A stretch of 16,159 nt of DNA from JADKIH01 sp031367345. GTDB taxonomy: Bacteria > Bacteroidota > Bacteroidia > AKYH767-A > 2013-40CM-41-45. The stretch is taken from the NCBI GenBank assembly GCA_031367345.1, contig JANLPR010000079.1:1-16159 (forward strand), given 5' to 3'. Numbering within the stretch: the stretch's first letter is position 1; each line of letters opens with the position of its first letter. Below, piece after piece: positions 7,230 through 15,105 of this stretch. A program made the translations under genes and the position numbers. The notes beneath the pieces are model-generated. The model was not told the origin of the DNA and made no database searches. It saw only the letters and a list, made by a program, of their open reading frames with translations.

Positions 7230-7557
7230 TTTTATATTCCTCCATTATTTTATGAGCCTTTTCTATTTCTTTTTTGGGTGTCTTTTGGGTTTTCTTTTGA
7301 AAAGCATTTCCAAGAACTACTAAATTTCCTTTGTCGAAAAAAGAGAAAATGCGATAAATATTACTACCAACTTCAACGCGTATTTCATAGAGTCCTTTTG
7401 AGCCTTCCAAATGCTTAAAATATTTTTCAGGAACTTGTTGAGTTACCCTAATTAAATTAAGTGTCCATTCTATTTTTGTTTGAACATTGTCAGGCAGCTC
7501 CTTGTAAAAATTGAGAAAATAATTTTTATATGCAATTACTTGCCTGATATAAGTCAC
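7213..7557 (-). CDS. HigB-type toxin, RelE/ParE superfamily (Gp49-like)
   Basis: This 114-residue protein has the pattern of phage Gp49/HigB toxins: an N-terminal helix pair (NYFLNFYKELPDNVQTKIEW), a central KHLEGSKGLYEIRVEVGSN, the strand IYRIFSFFDKGNLVVLGNAF and a basic tail with KKTQKTPKKEIEKA. RelE-superfamily members of this type are mostly ribosome-dependent mRNA interferases that halt growth when freed from antitoxin. The start is GTG at 7555-7557; no other start lies before the upstream TAA. It overlaps the antitoxin gene by 17 bases. The predicted promoter would place the transcript start almost at the GTG. The catalytic residues cannot be assigned with confidence by eye. Confidence 0.88.
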   Translation of the reverse strand: MTYIRQVIAYKNYFLNFYKELPDNVQTKIEWTLNLIRVTQQVPEKYFKHLEGSKGLYEIRVEVGSNIYRIFSFFDKGNLVVLGNAFQKKTQKTPKKEIEKAHKIMEEYKNENKK

Positions 7558-7561
7558 ATTA

Positions 7562-7593
7562 CAAAGTTAACTATTTAGACAACTATTTGCAAA
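7562..7593 (-). promoter_or_regulatory. promoter and candidate operator of the toxin-antitoxin operon
   Basis: On the minus strand TTTG (7593-7590), a 20-base spacer and TAACTTTG (7569-7562) match the Bacteroidota promoter well. The 10-bp palindrome ATTTGCAAAT (7585-7594) covers the -33 element. AACTATTT is repeated directly at 7569-7576 and 7581-7588 across the spacer. Both are plausible antitoxin-binding sites. The start of transcription would be near 7557, the first base of the GTG. Confidence 0.6.
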
Positions 7594-7752
7594 TTTATTT
7601 TTGTTGTTCGATAGACCGTTTTGGCCATCTTAGCATTGGCTATAACTATTCTACAACTTGGACTTCTCCTTAGATTATAACTAAAAATAAATTGCTTGCT
7701 TTCTTATTTTGAAACAAATTATTGTTAATTGAGAACCGTAAACAAAAAGCAA

Positions 7753-8829
7753 TTACGATTTATTGAATGGCTCGAATACGTCTCCACCACTCGAATCACG
7801 TTCTGCGCCGGTAACACTCCTAAGACAATTATTTTCATTCCTCATTCGCAAAACACCAAGGAATGCAAAGATTATGGCTTCTTTAAAATCAATTATTTGT
7901 AAAGAAGGAAGCACAATTTTCATATTACACTTTCCCTCTATTTGCTCAATTAAAAATTCATTGAAAGCTCCACCACCGGTAATTAACATTTTAGAATTTG
8001 AAACTTCATTGCCAACAACTTTTACTAGTTGAATTGCAATATGAACACAAAAGGTGTGTAGCTTATCAGGAATTTGTATCTTATATTTATTAATTATGCT
8101 TAGAACATCACGGTCAATGTCTTCACGACCTAACGATTTTGGAAATGGCTTTTCATAATAAGCGATTGAATTCAATTCGTTCAACAATTCTCTATTCAGC
8201 TTTCCTCCTCTAGCAATTGCGCCACCATCATCAAATGATTTATCTAATTCATTTGCCAATGAATTCAACACGATATTACAAGCACAAATATCAAACGCTA
8301 ATCGTTCGCCTTTTCTCTCGAAAGAAATATTTGCAATTCCTCCTAAGTTTAAACAGAAATCCATTTCACTAAAAAGTAATCGGTCACCAATCGGAACCAA
8401 TGGCGCACCTTGTCCTCCTAAAGCAACATCTCCTTTCCGAAAATCACAAACAACAGTTGAATTCGTTAACTCACTTATTATTTTTCCTGAACCAATTTGT
8501 ACTGTAATTCCCTTTTGAGGCTGATGGAAAATAGTATGGCCGTGAGATGAAATAAAGTCTGCTTGAATTTTATTTTCCGCAATAAACTCATTCAAGATCC
8601 CTGCTAAATAGATGCCGTAATCGCTATCAAGCGTTTGAAGATCGCTTGGAAGAAGCAACATGGCTTGTTCCAATTTTCTCTTCCAACTTTGATCATATAC
8701 AATCGTTTTTCCGGCTAACAATCGGAAACTCCACCGTTCAGCCTTTGTAAATTCACAATAGGCCAAATCCACTCCATCCAGTGAAGTACCTGACATCACT
8801 CCTATCACTTTATAGTTTTGATTCTCCAT
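7753..8829 (-). CDS. anmK: anhydro-N-acetylmuramic acid kinase
   Basis: At 358 residues this is typical for the family. The N-terminal phosphate-binding motif is GVMSGTSLDGVD (10-21). The middle carries LGGQGAPLVPIGD and LNLGGIANIS, and the C-terminal half has the ATP-site loop ITGGGAFNEFL. AnmK is a cytoplasmic member of the ASKHA kinase fold. It opens the 1,6-anhydro ring of anhMurNAc and phosphorylates it to MurNAc-6-phosphate, recycling peptidoglycan. The gene is single and divergent from an acyl-CoA dehydrogenase. No good TAnnTTTG element was found in front of it. The region after its stop (7558-7752) is non-coding and carries the promoter of the next operon. Confidence 0.95.
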   Translation of the reverse strand: MENQNYKVIGVMSGTSLDGVDLAYCEFTKAERWSFRLLAGKTIVYDQSWKRKLEQAMLLLPSDLQTLDSDYGIYLAGILNEFIAENKIQADFISSHGHTIFHQPQKGITVQIGSGKIISELTNSTVVCDFRKGDVALGGQGAPLVPIGDRLLFSEMDFCLNLGGIANISFERKGERLAFDICACNIVLNSLANELDKSFDDGGAIARGGKLNRELLNELNSIAYYEKPFPKSLGREDIDRDVLSIINKYKIQIPDKLHTFCVHIAIQLVKVVGNEVSNSKMLITGGGAFNEFLIEQIEGKCNMKIVLPSLQIIDFKEAIIFAFLGVLRMRNENNCLRSVTGAERDSSGGDVFEPFNKS

Positions 8830-8849
8830 CGGCTGCGAAGATATGCGAT

Positions 8850-8887
8850 GATTTCAGCTATACAGCCAATGGAAGAGTGCTGAAATC
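8850..8887. repeat. inverted repeat between anmK and the acyl-CoA dehydrogenase gene
   Basis: GATTTCAGC (8850-8858) pairs with GCTGAAATC (8879-8887), a perfect 9-bp stem with a 20-base loop. It lies 21 bases before the anmK ATG and would be in the anmK leader if transcription starts further up. There is no T run. It could be an operator or a leader hairpin. Confidence 0.4.
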
Positions 8888-8949
8888 CAACAGATATCAA
8901 CACTATGGCCAACTTCCTCAAAACCATATTTTTGAATAGCCGGCAAAGG

Positions 8950-8981
8950 TTTGGGAATAACGCATAAATCGATTACGTTTG
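8950..8981 (+). promoter_or_regulatory. promoter of the acyl-CoA dehydrogenase gene
   Basis: TTTG at 8950-8953, a 20-base spacer and TACGTTTG at 8974-8981 match the Bacteroidota -33/-7 consensus. Transcription would begin near 8987, giving a leader of about 60 bases before the ATG at 9049. Confidence 0.65.
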
Positions 8982-9048
8982 TGCTCGTTATTAAAAAAGT
9001 AATTTATTTCTTTTTCCTTTTAAAAACAGGAAAATCAATCGGAAAACT

Positions 9049-10191
9049 ATGAATTTTGAATTAAGTGAAGAGCATCTCATGATTCGCCAAGCCGCGCGTG
9101 ATTTTGCACAAAATGAATTAAAGCCAGGCGTGATAGAACGTGATGAGAACCAAAAATTTCCTGCTGAACAAATTAAGAAAATGGGCGAGCTAGGATTTTT
9201 AGGTATGATGGTGAGTCCGCAATATGGTGGTGGGGGAATGGACACCATCTCTTATGTTTTGGCGATGGAAGAAATTTCTAAAGTTGACGCCTCTGCATCG
9301 GTAGTGATGTCGGTTAACAACTCATTGGTTTGTTGGGGACTTGAAACTTTCGGAACTGAAGCACAGAAACAAAAATATTTAATTCCTCTTGCTAAGGGAG
9401 AAATCATCGGCGCTTTTTGTCTTTCTGAACCTGAAGCAGGTTCGGATGCAACCTCTCAGCAAACTACAGCAATCGATAAAGGTGATCATTATATACTGAA
9501 TGGCACTAAAAATTGGATCACTAACGGATCAACAGCATCTGTTTATTTAGTAATTGCACAAACAGATGTGGCGAAAGGTCACAAAGGAATTAACGCTTTG
9601 ATTGTTGAAAAAGGTGCTCCCGGATTTATGGTGGGACCGAAAGAAAATAAACTAGGTATTCGTGGAAGTGATACGCACTCACTTATGTTTACCGACGTAA
9701 AAGTTCCCAAAGAAAACAGAATTGGCGAAGACGGATTCGGATTTAAATTCGCTATGAAAACACTCACCGGTGGTCGAATTGGAATTGCTGCTCAGGCATT
9801 AGGAATTGCTTCCGGTGCTTATGAACTTGCCCTTGCTTACTCTAAAGAACGAAAAGCATTTGGAGTACCTATTTGTCAGCATCAAGCTATTCAATTCAAG
9901 CTTGCCGATATGGCAACAGAAATTGAAGCTGCTCGTTTGCTTTGTTTTAAAGCAGCATGGGATAAAGATCAGCACAACGATTACAATCTTTCTTCGTCGA
10001 TGGCAAAATTATTTTCATCGCGCGTAGCAATGGAAACAAGTGTTGAAGCTGTTCAAGTTCATGGCGGATATGGTTTTGTTAAAGAATTTCATGTTGAACG
10101 TTTTATGCGTGATGCAAAAATTACACAGATCTATGAAGGAACAAGTGAAGTACAAAAGATAGTAATATCTCGAGCTATACTCGGGAAATAA
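9049..10191 (+). CDS. acyl-CoA dehydrogenase (short-chain/butyryl-CoA type)
   Basis: This 380-residue FAD enzyme oxidises an acyl-CoA to the trans-2-enoyl-CoA, the first step of beta-oxidation, and passes electrons to electron transfer flavoprotein. The helical N-terminal domain begins MNFELSEEHLMIRQAARDFA. The middle beta domain carries the signatures FCLSEPEAGSDA and NGTKNWITNG (about 151-160). The C-terminal domain has the second family signature around VHGGYGFVKEFHVERFMRD. The catalytic base sits in IYEGTSEVQK (Glu363), the position used by short- and medium-chain enzymes rather than isovaleryl-CoA dehydrogenase. Chain length cannot be fixed from sequence by eye. It is transcribed alone, from a clear promoter to a clear terminator. 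Confidence 0.95.
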   Translation: MNFELSEEHLMIRQAARDFAQNELKPGVIERDENQKFPAEQIKKMGELGFLGMMVSPQYGGGGMDTISYVLAMEEISKVDASASVVMSVNNSLVCWGLETFGTEAQKQKYLIPLAKGEIIGAFCLSEPEAGSDATSQQTTAIDKGDHYILNGTKNWITNGSTASVYLVIAQTDVAKGHKGINALIVEKGAPGFMVGPKENKLGIRGSDTHSLMFTDVKVPKENRIGEDGFGFKFAMKTLTGGRIGIAAQALGIASGAYELALAYSKERKAFGVPICQHQAIQFKLADMATEIEAARLLCFKAAWDKDQHNDYNLSSSMAKLFSSRVAMETSVEAVQVHGGYGFVKEFHVERFMRDAKITQIYEGTSEVQKIVISRAILGK

Positions 10192-10208
10192 TAGTAATAC
10201 GTTAATTG

Positions 10209-10249
10209 ATCGAATGAAAAGAATATTGTCTTTTCATTCGATTTCTTTT
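10209..10249 (+). terminator. intrinsic terminator after the acyl-CoA dehydrogenase gene
   Basis: A perfect 13-bp stem joins ATCGAATGAAAAG (10209-10221) and CTTTTCATTCGAT (10230-10242) around an 8-base loop. The T-rich tail TTCTTTTT follows. It separates the dehydrogenase from the polysaccharide export genes, which start 26 bases later with no recognisable promoter between. Confidence 0.75.
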
Positions 10250-10274
10250 TAATACAAAAGTTGAATTACCTCTA

Positions 10275-11036
10275 ATGCAAAAATTATTTCGCCTTTTATT
10301 TTACTGTTTAATATTATTTTGTGTTGCTTGCTCATCACAAAAAAGCGTGATATATTTTCAAGGAGCAACACCGCAACTTCAACAAGATGCAAATTCTATG
10401 TTGAAAATATACTCGGGCGACATTTTAGGAATCAACATTTTCACAATAAACGCAGACGCTTACCCCTACCTTTCAACTGGTATGGACAAGCCAATAAGCG
10501 ACAATCGTTCACCCTATGAAAAAGGATTTATTGTGAATGAAAGAGGTGAAATAAAATTACCCTTGATTGGAGCCGTAAACTTGTTAGGCCTAACTATTCC
10601 GGAAGCTACACAATTACTCGAAACAAAATTTAAAACTTACATCGACGACCCAATCGTTACTCTCAAAAAATTAAATTTTAAAGTAACTGTATTAGGTGAA
10701 GTTAACAAACCCGGAACATATCCAATCTTAAATGAAAAAGCAACACTTCTGGAAGTCCTCGGATTTGCAGGTGATCTTAGTCAGTATGGCAATCGAAAGA
10801 ATGTCCATATAATACGGACAGAAAATAATAGTACAAAAGATTTCTATATCGACCTCACCGAACCAAAAAGTTTGACAGCTGAAGTTTACTACCTCCACCC
10901 AGACGATGTAGTGTACATTTCTCCTGTAAAGCGGAAAGCATTTCAGAATATTTCACCATCTGTTACAGTTTTCACTTCCATACTCACAACCACTGTTGTT
11001 GTGATTTCTTTTTTAATTACAAGTACAAAAAAATAA
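10275..11036 (+). CDS. Wza-like polysaccharide export lipoprotein (Poly_export/SLBB)
   Basis: This 253-residue lipoprotein has a signal peptide ending in the lipobox VAC (Cys19). A polysaccharide export domain at roughly 40-130 contains YSGDILGINIFTI and NERGEIKLPLIGAV. An SLBB domain at about 135-185 carries VTVLGEVNKPGTYPILNE and LEVLGFAGDLSQYGNRK. A hydrophobic segment sits near the C-terminus (VFTSILTTTVVVISFLI). Proteins of this family form the outer-membrane channel for capsule or exopolysaccharide. At 253 residues it is shorter than E. coli Wza (379), as is common in Bacteroidota. The Wzc-type partner begins 6 bases later. Transcription is probably shared, though no promoter of the usual pattern was found in the 26 bases after the upstream terminator. 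Confidence 0.92.
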   Translation: MQKLFRLLFYCLILFCVACSSQKSVIYFQGATPQLQQDANSMLKIYSGDILGINIFTINADAYPYLSTGMDKPISDNRSPYEKGFIVNERGEIKLPLIGAVNLLGLTIPEATQLLETKFKTYIDDPIVTLKKLNFKVTVLGEVNKPGTYPILNEKATLLEVLGFAGDLSQYGNRKNVHIIRTENNSTKDFYIDLTEPKSLTAEVYYLHPDDVVYISPVKRKAFQNISPSVTVFTSILTTTVVVISFLITSTKK

Positions 11037-11042
11037 ACTACT

Positions 11043-13418
11043 ATGAGAACTAACGCCGAGAATCAACGCCTCAACGACGATGAAATAGATCTGCGTTTAC
11101 TCTTTGGAAGCATCCGTAAAAAATTGCATTACTTCGCTGTATCAGCAATTATTTTTATTGTTGGAGCTTTTCTATATATAAAATTTACTCTTCCTGTTTA
11201 TGAAGCTACGTCGAGTGTTCTTATCAAAGATTCAAAGAATGCATCAAAGAACATTGAAGATATTCTCACCGGCGATTTGCTAGGCAACACAAAGAACATT
11301 GCTACTGAAATAGGAATTCTACATTCACGTTCTGTGTTGGAAGAAACTATCAATGAACTTAATCTTGGCGTAAGCTATTTTGACAAGTCAGGTTTTTTCT
11401 CTTACCCGGTTTATAAGAACACACCTTTCAATGTAATAGTGAATCGAACAAGCGATGGAATTTATGATGAAGATTTTAATTTAATTCCGGTCGATGAAAA
11501 TACATTTAAACTCGATTTGGACATTGATAACCGGACTTTAAAGTATAAATATTCCGGAGTCCATCATTATGGAGAACCAATTGCAACGCCCTACTTTTCA
11601 CTCGCAATTAATAAAAATGAAATTGCATTTAACCTTGGCAGTAAAGACCAATACAACTTTGTGATCAACTCCATGAATAAAATGATTGCCTACTACAATG
11701 AAAAAATGAAAGTAGAGCCAATCAACAAAGATGCAACGATTGTTACTGTGAGTGTACAAGATAAAATAAAAGACCGTGCAGTAGATTTTCTCAACACACT
11801 AGGAAAAGTATATATTAATCAAGACGTAAAAGACAAATCATCGGTAGCCGCTCTCACACTGAAATTTGTTGATGAACAATTGGAAGAGATTAGTAAAACA
11901 CTTAACGCAACCGAACTTGACCTTCAGAAATTCAAAGAAGAGAAAGGTACTGTTGACTTAAGCGAAGAGTCTAAAGCTTATCTGGAACGAGTTACAGCAG
12001 TCGACGAAAGCCGTGTGAAAGCAGAGATCAATTTAAAATCGCTCGACTACCTCTACGATTATATAAGCACCAACAAAGACATGGAATCGTTGGCGCCAAC
12101 GACACTCGGAAATCCGGATCCAATTCTTGTAGACCTAATCACACAACTGAAAGAATTACAGAGCAAAAGAAAAAAATTAGCGTATGGAAGCAGTTCACAA
12201 TCGCCTGCTATTAAAGTGATCGACGAGCAAATAGAATCGACGAAAAACTCATTGGTGGAAAGCATCAATAACATTCGAAATGTGACAAAGAATGGTTTGC
12301 AAGGAATAAATACTCAAATTTCGAAATACGAAAATTCGATCAGGAAAATCCCGAATGTAGAACGCGAGCTTTTAGGTATTCAACGAAACTTTACGGTTAA
12401 CGAAAATATCTATTTATACCTACTGCAGAAAAAAGCAGAAACAGGAATTGCCAAAGCGACAGCAGTTTCAGATAACAAAGTACTTGACAAGGCAACGGTA
12501 AACGACATAGCAGTGATCCCGAATAAAAAGGCGGTTGCTGTAATTACTTTAATGCTGATTCTTCTTGTACCAATTATTATTATCTTAATCCAATCATACA
12601 TTCGCAATACGATAAGCAATCGCGATGATATAGAAAAACTAACAAAGACGCCGATCATTGGAGTAGTAGGTCATCATACATCGGGTGAAAGTTTAGTTGT
12701 TTCAAAAAAACCGAAATCGTCGATTGCCGAAGCATTTCGATCGATAAGAGCCAACTTGATGTTCTTTGGACTTTCAGAGAAACACAAAGTTGTTCTAATC
12801 ACTTCCAGTGTTGGTGGAGAAGGAAAATCATTCTCTACTTTAAATTTAGCTACCGTACTTTCATTACAAAGTCATCGTGTGATAATTGTTGGTATGGACT
12901 TACGGAAACCACAATTAGTGAACGACCTTGGCGTACAGAATGACATTGGCGTAAGTACTTATCTAATTGGTAAAAGCACTCTAGAAAGTGTTATCTGCAA
13001 GACCACAATTCCCGGACTAGACATAATACCATCAGGCCCTATACCTCCTAACCCGGCCGAGCTGCTTGCAAAAAAAGAAACGCAAGAGTTAATGGATGAA
13101 TTAAGGACGATGTACGATTACATTATTATTGATACTCCACCGGTAGGAATTGTGAGTGATGCGATGATGCTGATGAATATTGCCGATATCAATATTTTTA
13201 TTTTGAGAGAAAATTATTCCAAGAAAGAGTACATCAAAAACATCAACACATACTATGCTCAAGGAAAGATTAACAATCTTTGCATTTTACTAAACGATGC
13301 CGGCTCGAATATGCGATATGGTTATGGCTACGGTTATAGTTACGGCTATCATGGCTACGGATACTACGACGAAGACGCGAAGAAGAAATCTATTTTTGGA
13401 AAAAGAAGGAAGAAATAA
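11043..13418 (+). CDS. Wzc-like polysaccharide co-polymerase with BY-kinase domain
   Basis: This 791-residue inner-membrane protein controls capsule or exopolysaccharide polymerisation and export. The N-terminal Wzz region has a first membrane segment at about 31-52 and a periplasmic part. A long helical, probably coiled-coil stretch at about 270-460 follows, and a second membrane segment at about 497-517. The cytoplasmic bacterial tyrosine kinase has Walker A GGEGKS (591-596), Walker A' VIIVGMDLRKP (about 612-622) and Walker B YIIIDTPP (693-700). The tail carries nine tyrosines in 17 residues (YGYGYGYSYG, then YHGYGYYDED) and ends in a basic stretch, as expected for the autophosphorylated tyrosine cluster. 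It pairs with the wza-like gene 6 bases upstream. No glycosyltransferase, Wzx or Wzy gene follows: the next 360 bases are non-coding and the following gene is on the other strand. Confidence 0.93.
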   Translation: MRTNAENQRLNDDEIDLRLLFGSIRKKLHYFAVSAIIFIVGAFLYIKFTLPVYEATSSVLIKDSKNASKNIEDILTGDLLGNTKNIATEIGILHSRSVLEETINELNLGVSYFDKSGFFSYPVYKNTPFNVIVNRTSDGIYDEDFNLIPVDENTFKLDLDIDNRTLKYKYSGVHHYGEPIATPYFSLAINKNEIAFNLGSKDQYNFVINSMNKMIAYYNEKMKVEPINKDATIVTVSVQDKIKDRAVDFLNTLGKVYINQDVKDKSSVAALTLKFVDEQLEEISKTLNATELDLQKFKEEKGTVDLSEESKAYLERVTAVDESRVKAEINLKSLDYLYDYISTNKDMESLAPTTLGNPDPILVDLITQLKELQSKRKKLAYGSSSQSPAIKVIDEQIESTKNSLVESINNIRNVTKNGLQGINTQISKYENSIRKIPNVERELLGIQRNFTVNENIYLYLLQKKAETGIAKATAVSDNKVLDKATVNDIAVIPNKKAVAVITLMLILLVPIIIILIQSYIRNTISNRDDIEKLTKTPIIGVVGHHTSGESLVVSKKPKSSIAEAFRSIRANLMFFGLSEKHKVVLITSSVGGEGKSFSTLNLATVLSLQSHRVIIVGMDLRKPQLVNDLGVQNDIGVSTYLIGKSTLESVICKTTIPGLDIIPSGPIPPNPAELLAKKETQELMDELRTMYDYIIIDTPPVGIVSDAMMLMNIADINIFILRENYSKKEYIKNINTYYAQGKINNLCILLNDAGSNMRYGYGYGYSYGYHGYGYYDEDAKKKSIFGKRRKK

Positions 13419-13778
13419 AGATGAATTGATAATTGCCAGGTTCGATTATAATATTGTGCAGCTACAAGGAGTTGGCGATTTCGGAGACGAAAACTGTCTG
13501 CCACCACTGAACTTGATACGAAGCACAAAGCTTCATTTAACCACTGAACCGCCAATTTTTTGTAGGTGCTGTTACAAGCTGGTGTTCTTTCAGTCTTGCT
13601 TTGTCCTCCCATAGTTCCAGTGGCTTGGTGCGTTGGCTTGGTGGCTCTTTTGGATTTTTTAGCGTTGGTTTGTGCGTTGAAAAAAATACAAATGTGCCAC
13701 CAAATGCGTTGGGTTGTCCTGCTGTCATTGTGCAATTTGTGCAATTAATGTGCAATTGATTTATGTCTGTCTTGCCCC
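13419..13778. other. non-coding stretch of 360 bases with many short repeats
   Basis: No credible gene is seen on either strand; the minus-strand open frames here have a low-complexity, non-protein-like composition. It holds CCACTGAAC as a direct repeat (13504-13512 and 13541-13549), GCGTTGG three times (13630-13636, 13662-13668, 13706-13712) and a small hairpin GAAGC-ACAAA-GCTTC near 13520-13534. TTGGTGGC (13638-13645) and GCCACCAA (13696-13703) form an inverted pair. No clear terminator for wzc was found. It looks like a junction between the polysaccharide genes and a transferable cassette, possibly a dispersed intergenic repeat. Confidence 0.5.
13729..13757. repeat. three iteron-like TGTGCAATT units
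   Basis: TGTGCAATT occurs at 13729-13737, 13738-13746 and 13749-13757, the first two without a gap and the third after two bases. The array lies 21 bases past the stop of the AlbA_2/winged-helix gene. It may be a protein-binding site or a slipped short repeat. Confidence 0.7.
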
Positions 13779-15098
13779 TCATTTCAATGTATAAAATGCT
13801 CCTGCTCCCTTTTGTCCGCTTGGTTTTAGCAAGTCTTTGTCAACTAATTCTGTTAGGTCGTTACTGGCGGTATTTCGAGAACAGTCGTTTAATGTTTGAT
13901 ATTCACTATTTGTAATTTTTCCTTTGTCTTTTGCGAACAAAACAGCTTTTACTTGTCTTTCGTTTAGGTTAAGCGATTGTAAATACTTTTCATTGTGAAT
14001 GTCCTTCCTAAACTCTACAGAAATGTCGCTTGAATCGTAACTAAAAACAGGTTCGGGAATTCCTGCTTGTTTACATTCTATGATAATTTTTATAGTTCCT
14101 CGCCCCCAAGATTCAATATAGCCGCTGCGAAACAAAGCATTTGCAATGTCAGGGTTGTATGGTCGTGAAGCGTGTTTTTCTAACAAGTTTTTAACTGTCC
14201 AGTTTTCGGGCAATTGACCTTCATTCCAAATAATAATTTTGTCGTTGTAAACGCTTATTTGAATAGGAACACAGCCCGAATAATCTTTATGTGCAATGGC
14301 ATTTAACAGGGCTTCACGAACTGCATCTTTTGGGTATTCATACGTTTCTACTCTATTAATTCCTTCGTAACTAATTGGAGCTTTAATGTATTTGGTAAAA
14401 AGCAAATCCATTGTTTTCTCTATTTGCTCAAACAAGTTTCCGTGTATTTCATCTTGAAATTTCAAATCATCATCGGTTTCAAAATACCCGATTTTGATAT
14501 AAGCACCAGTTACAAAATTTTCAGGATTAGAATGAAATAAAAGAATGGCGGCGCGTTTTAAAAAATCATTTTCTTTTAGTTGTAAGTTTTCAAGTAAGTG
14601 TTCGTTGCTATCTATTAAAATATCTTCCTCAATTCGTTGGCTTTTAAATGCACGTTTGCGAAAAAAATCAAATGTTTCTTGTTTTAAATCCTTTGCTGAA
14701 ATCTTTGGAACTGGCACACCGTCCCAGCGTTTCCCCTTTTTCTGTAAGAGAAATTTGTCTAAAGCAGTTCCTTTCAATTCTTGTTTGGTACTGCCGCTTC
14801 TGTAATGGTATTGCCCTTTGTAATTAACAGGATAAGGATAGCCTTCAACTATTATTTCAATGAAATCTACTTGGTTTGTTGTATGTAAATTAACATCTAC
14901 CAAAATACCTAAAATGTCTCTCACTTTGTTGGGTATTTCTTCCAATAATCTTTTGGCATCCGTTACACCAACTACATTTCCGCTATCGTCTTTGCCTATA
15001 AAAATGCTACCACCATTGGCATTAGCAAAACCGCATATCCATTTTAGATATTCGTCTCGCCAACTTTGTTTGTATTCTATGTTTTGGGTTTCTGGCAT
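13779..15098 (-). CDS. AlbA_2 / GHKL-like ATPase / winged-helix protein (putative regulator)
   Basis: The ATG at 15096-15098 gives 439 residues; longer readings run into the upstream gene. The N-terminal AlbA_2 (Schlafen-type) domain has EYKQSW and FANANGGSIFIGKDDSGNV (about 8-45). The C-terminal half carries a divergent histidine-kinase-like ATPase region with REALLNAIAHKDY as N-box, then KIIIWNEGQLPENWT and SWGRGTIKII. It ends with a winged helix around LNERQVKAVLFAKDKGKITN and SRNTASNDLTELVDKDLL. Proteins of this build are annotated as ATP-dependent transcription regulators and occur in accessory regions; some Schlafen-type AlbA domains bind or cut nucleic acid. There is no signal peptide, so it is cytoplasmic. 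It follows the secreted 294-residue protein gene by 7 bases, an unusual partner for a regulator. The direct target is unknown. Confidence 0.88.
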   Translation of the reverse strand: MPETQNIEYKQSWRDEYLKWICGFANANGGSIFIGKDDSGNVVGVTDAKRLLEEIPNKVRDILGILVDVNLHTTNQVDFIEIIVEGYPYPVNYKGQYHYRSGSTKQELKGTALDKFLLQKKGKRWDGVPVPKISAKDLKQETFDFFRKRAFKSQRIEEDILIDSNEHLLENLQLKENDFLKRAAILLFHSNPENFVTGAYIKIGYFETDDDLKFQDEIHGNLFEQIEKTMDLLFTKYIKAPISYEGINRVETYEYPKDAVREALLNAIAHKDYSGCVPIQISVYNDKIIIWNEGQLPENWTVKNLLEKHASRPYNPDIANALFRSGYIESWGRGTIKIIIECKQAGIPEPVFSYDSSDISVEFRKDIHNEKYLQSLNLNERQVKAVLFAKDKGKITNSEYQTLNDCSRNTASNDLTELVDKDLLKPSGQKGAGAFYTLK

Positions 15099-15105
15099 TT
15101 CAGAT

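Noticed and set aside
10222..10274. Promoter for the wza-like gene
   Set aside because: No TAnnTTTG element with a suitable -33 TTG was found between the terminator and the ATG, so none is called.
13419..13778. CRISPR array or tRNA in the gap
   Set aside because: The repeats are too short and irregular for CRISPR, and no cloverleaf with a TTCGA-type arm could be drawn.
13364..13782. Two minus-strand open frames between wzc and the AlbA_2 gene
   Set aside because: They have unusual composition, no domain or signal peptide, overlap each other or the end of wzc, and sit in a repeat-rich gap.
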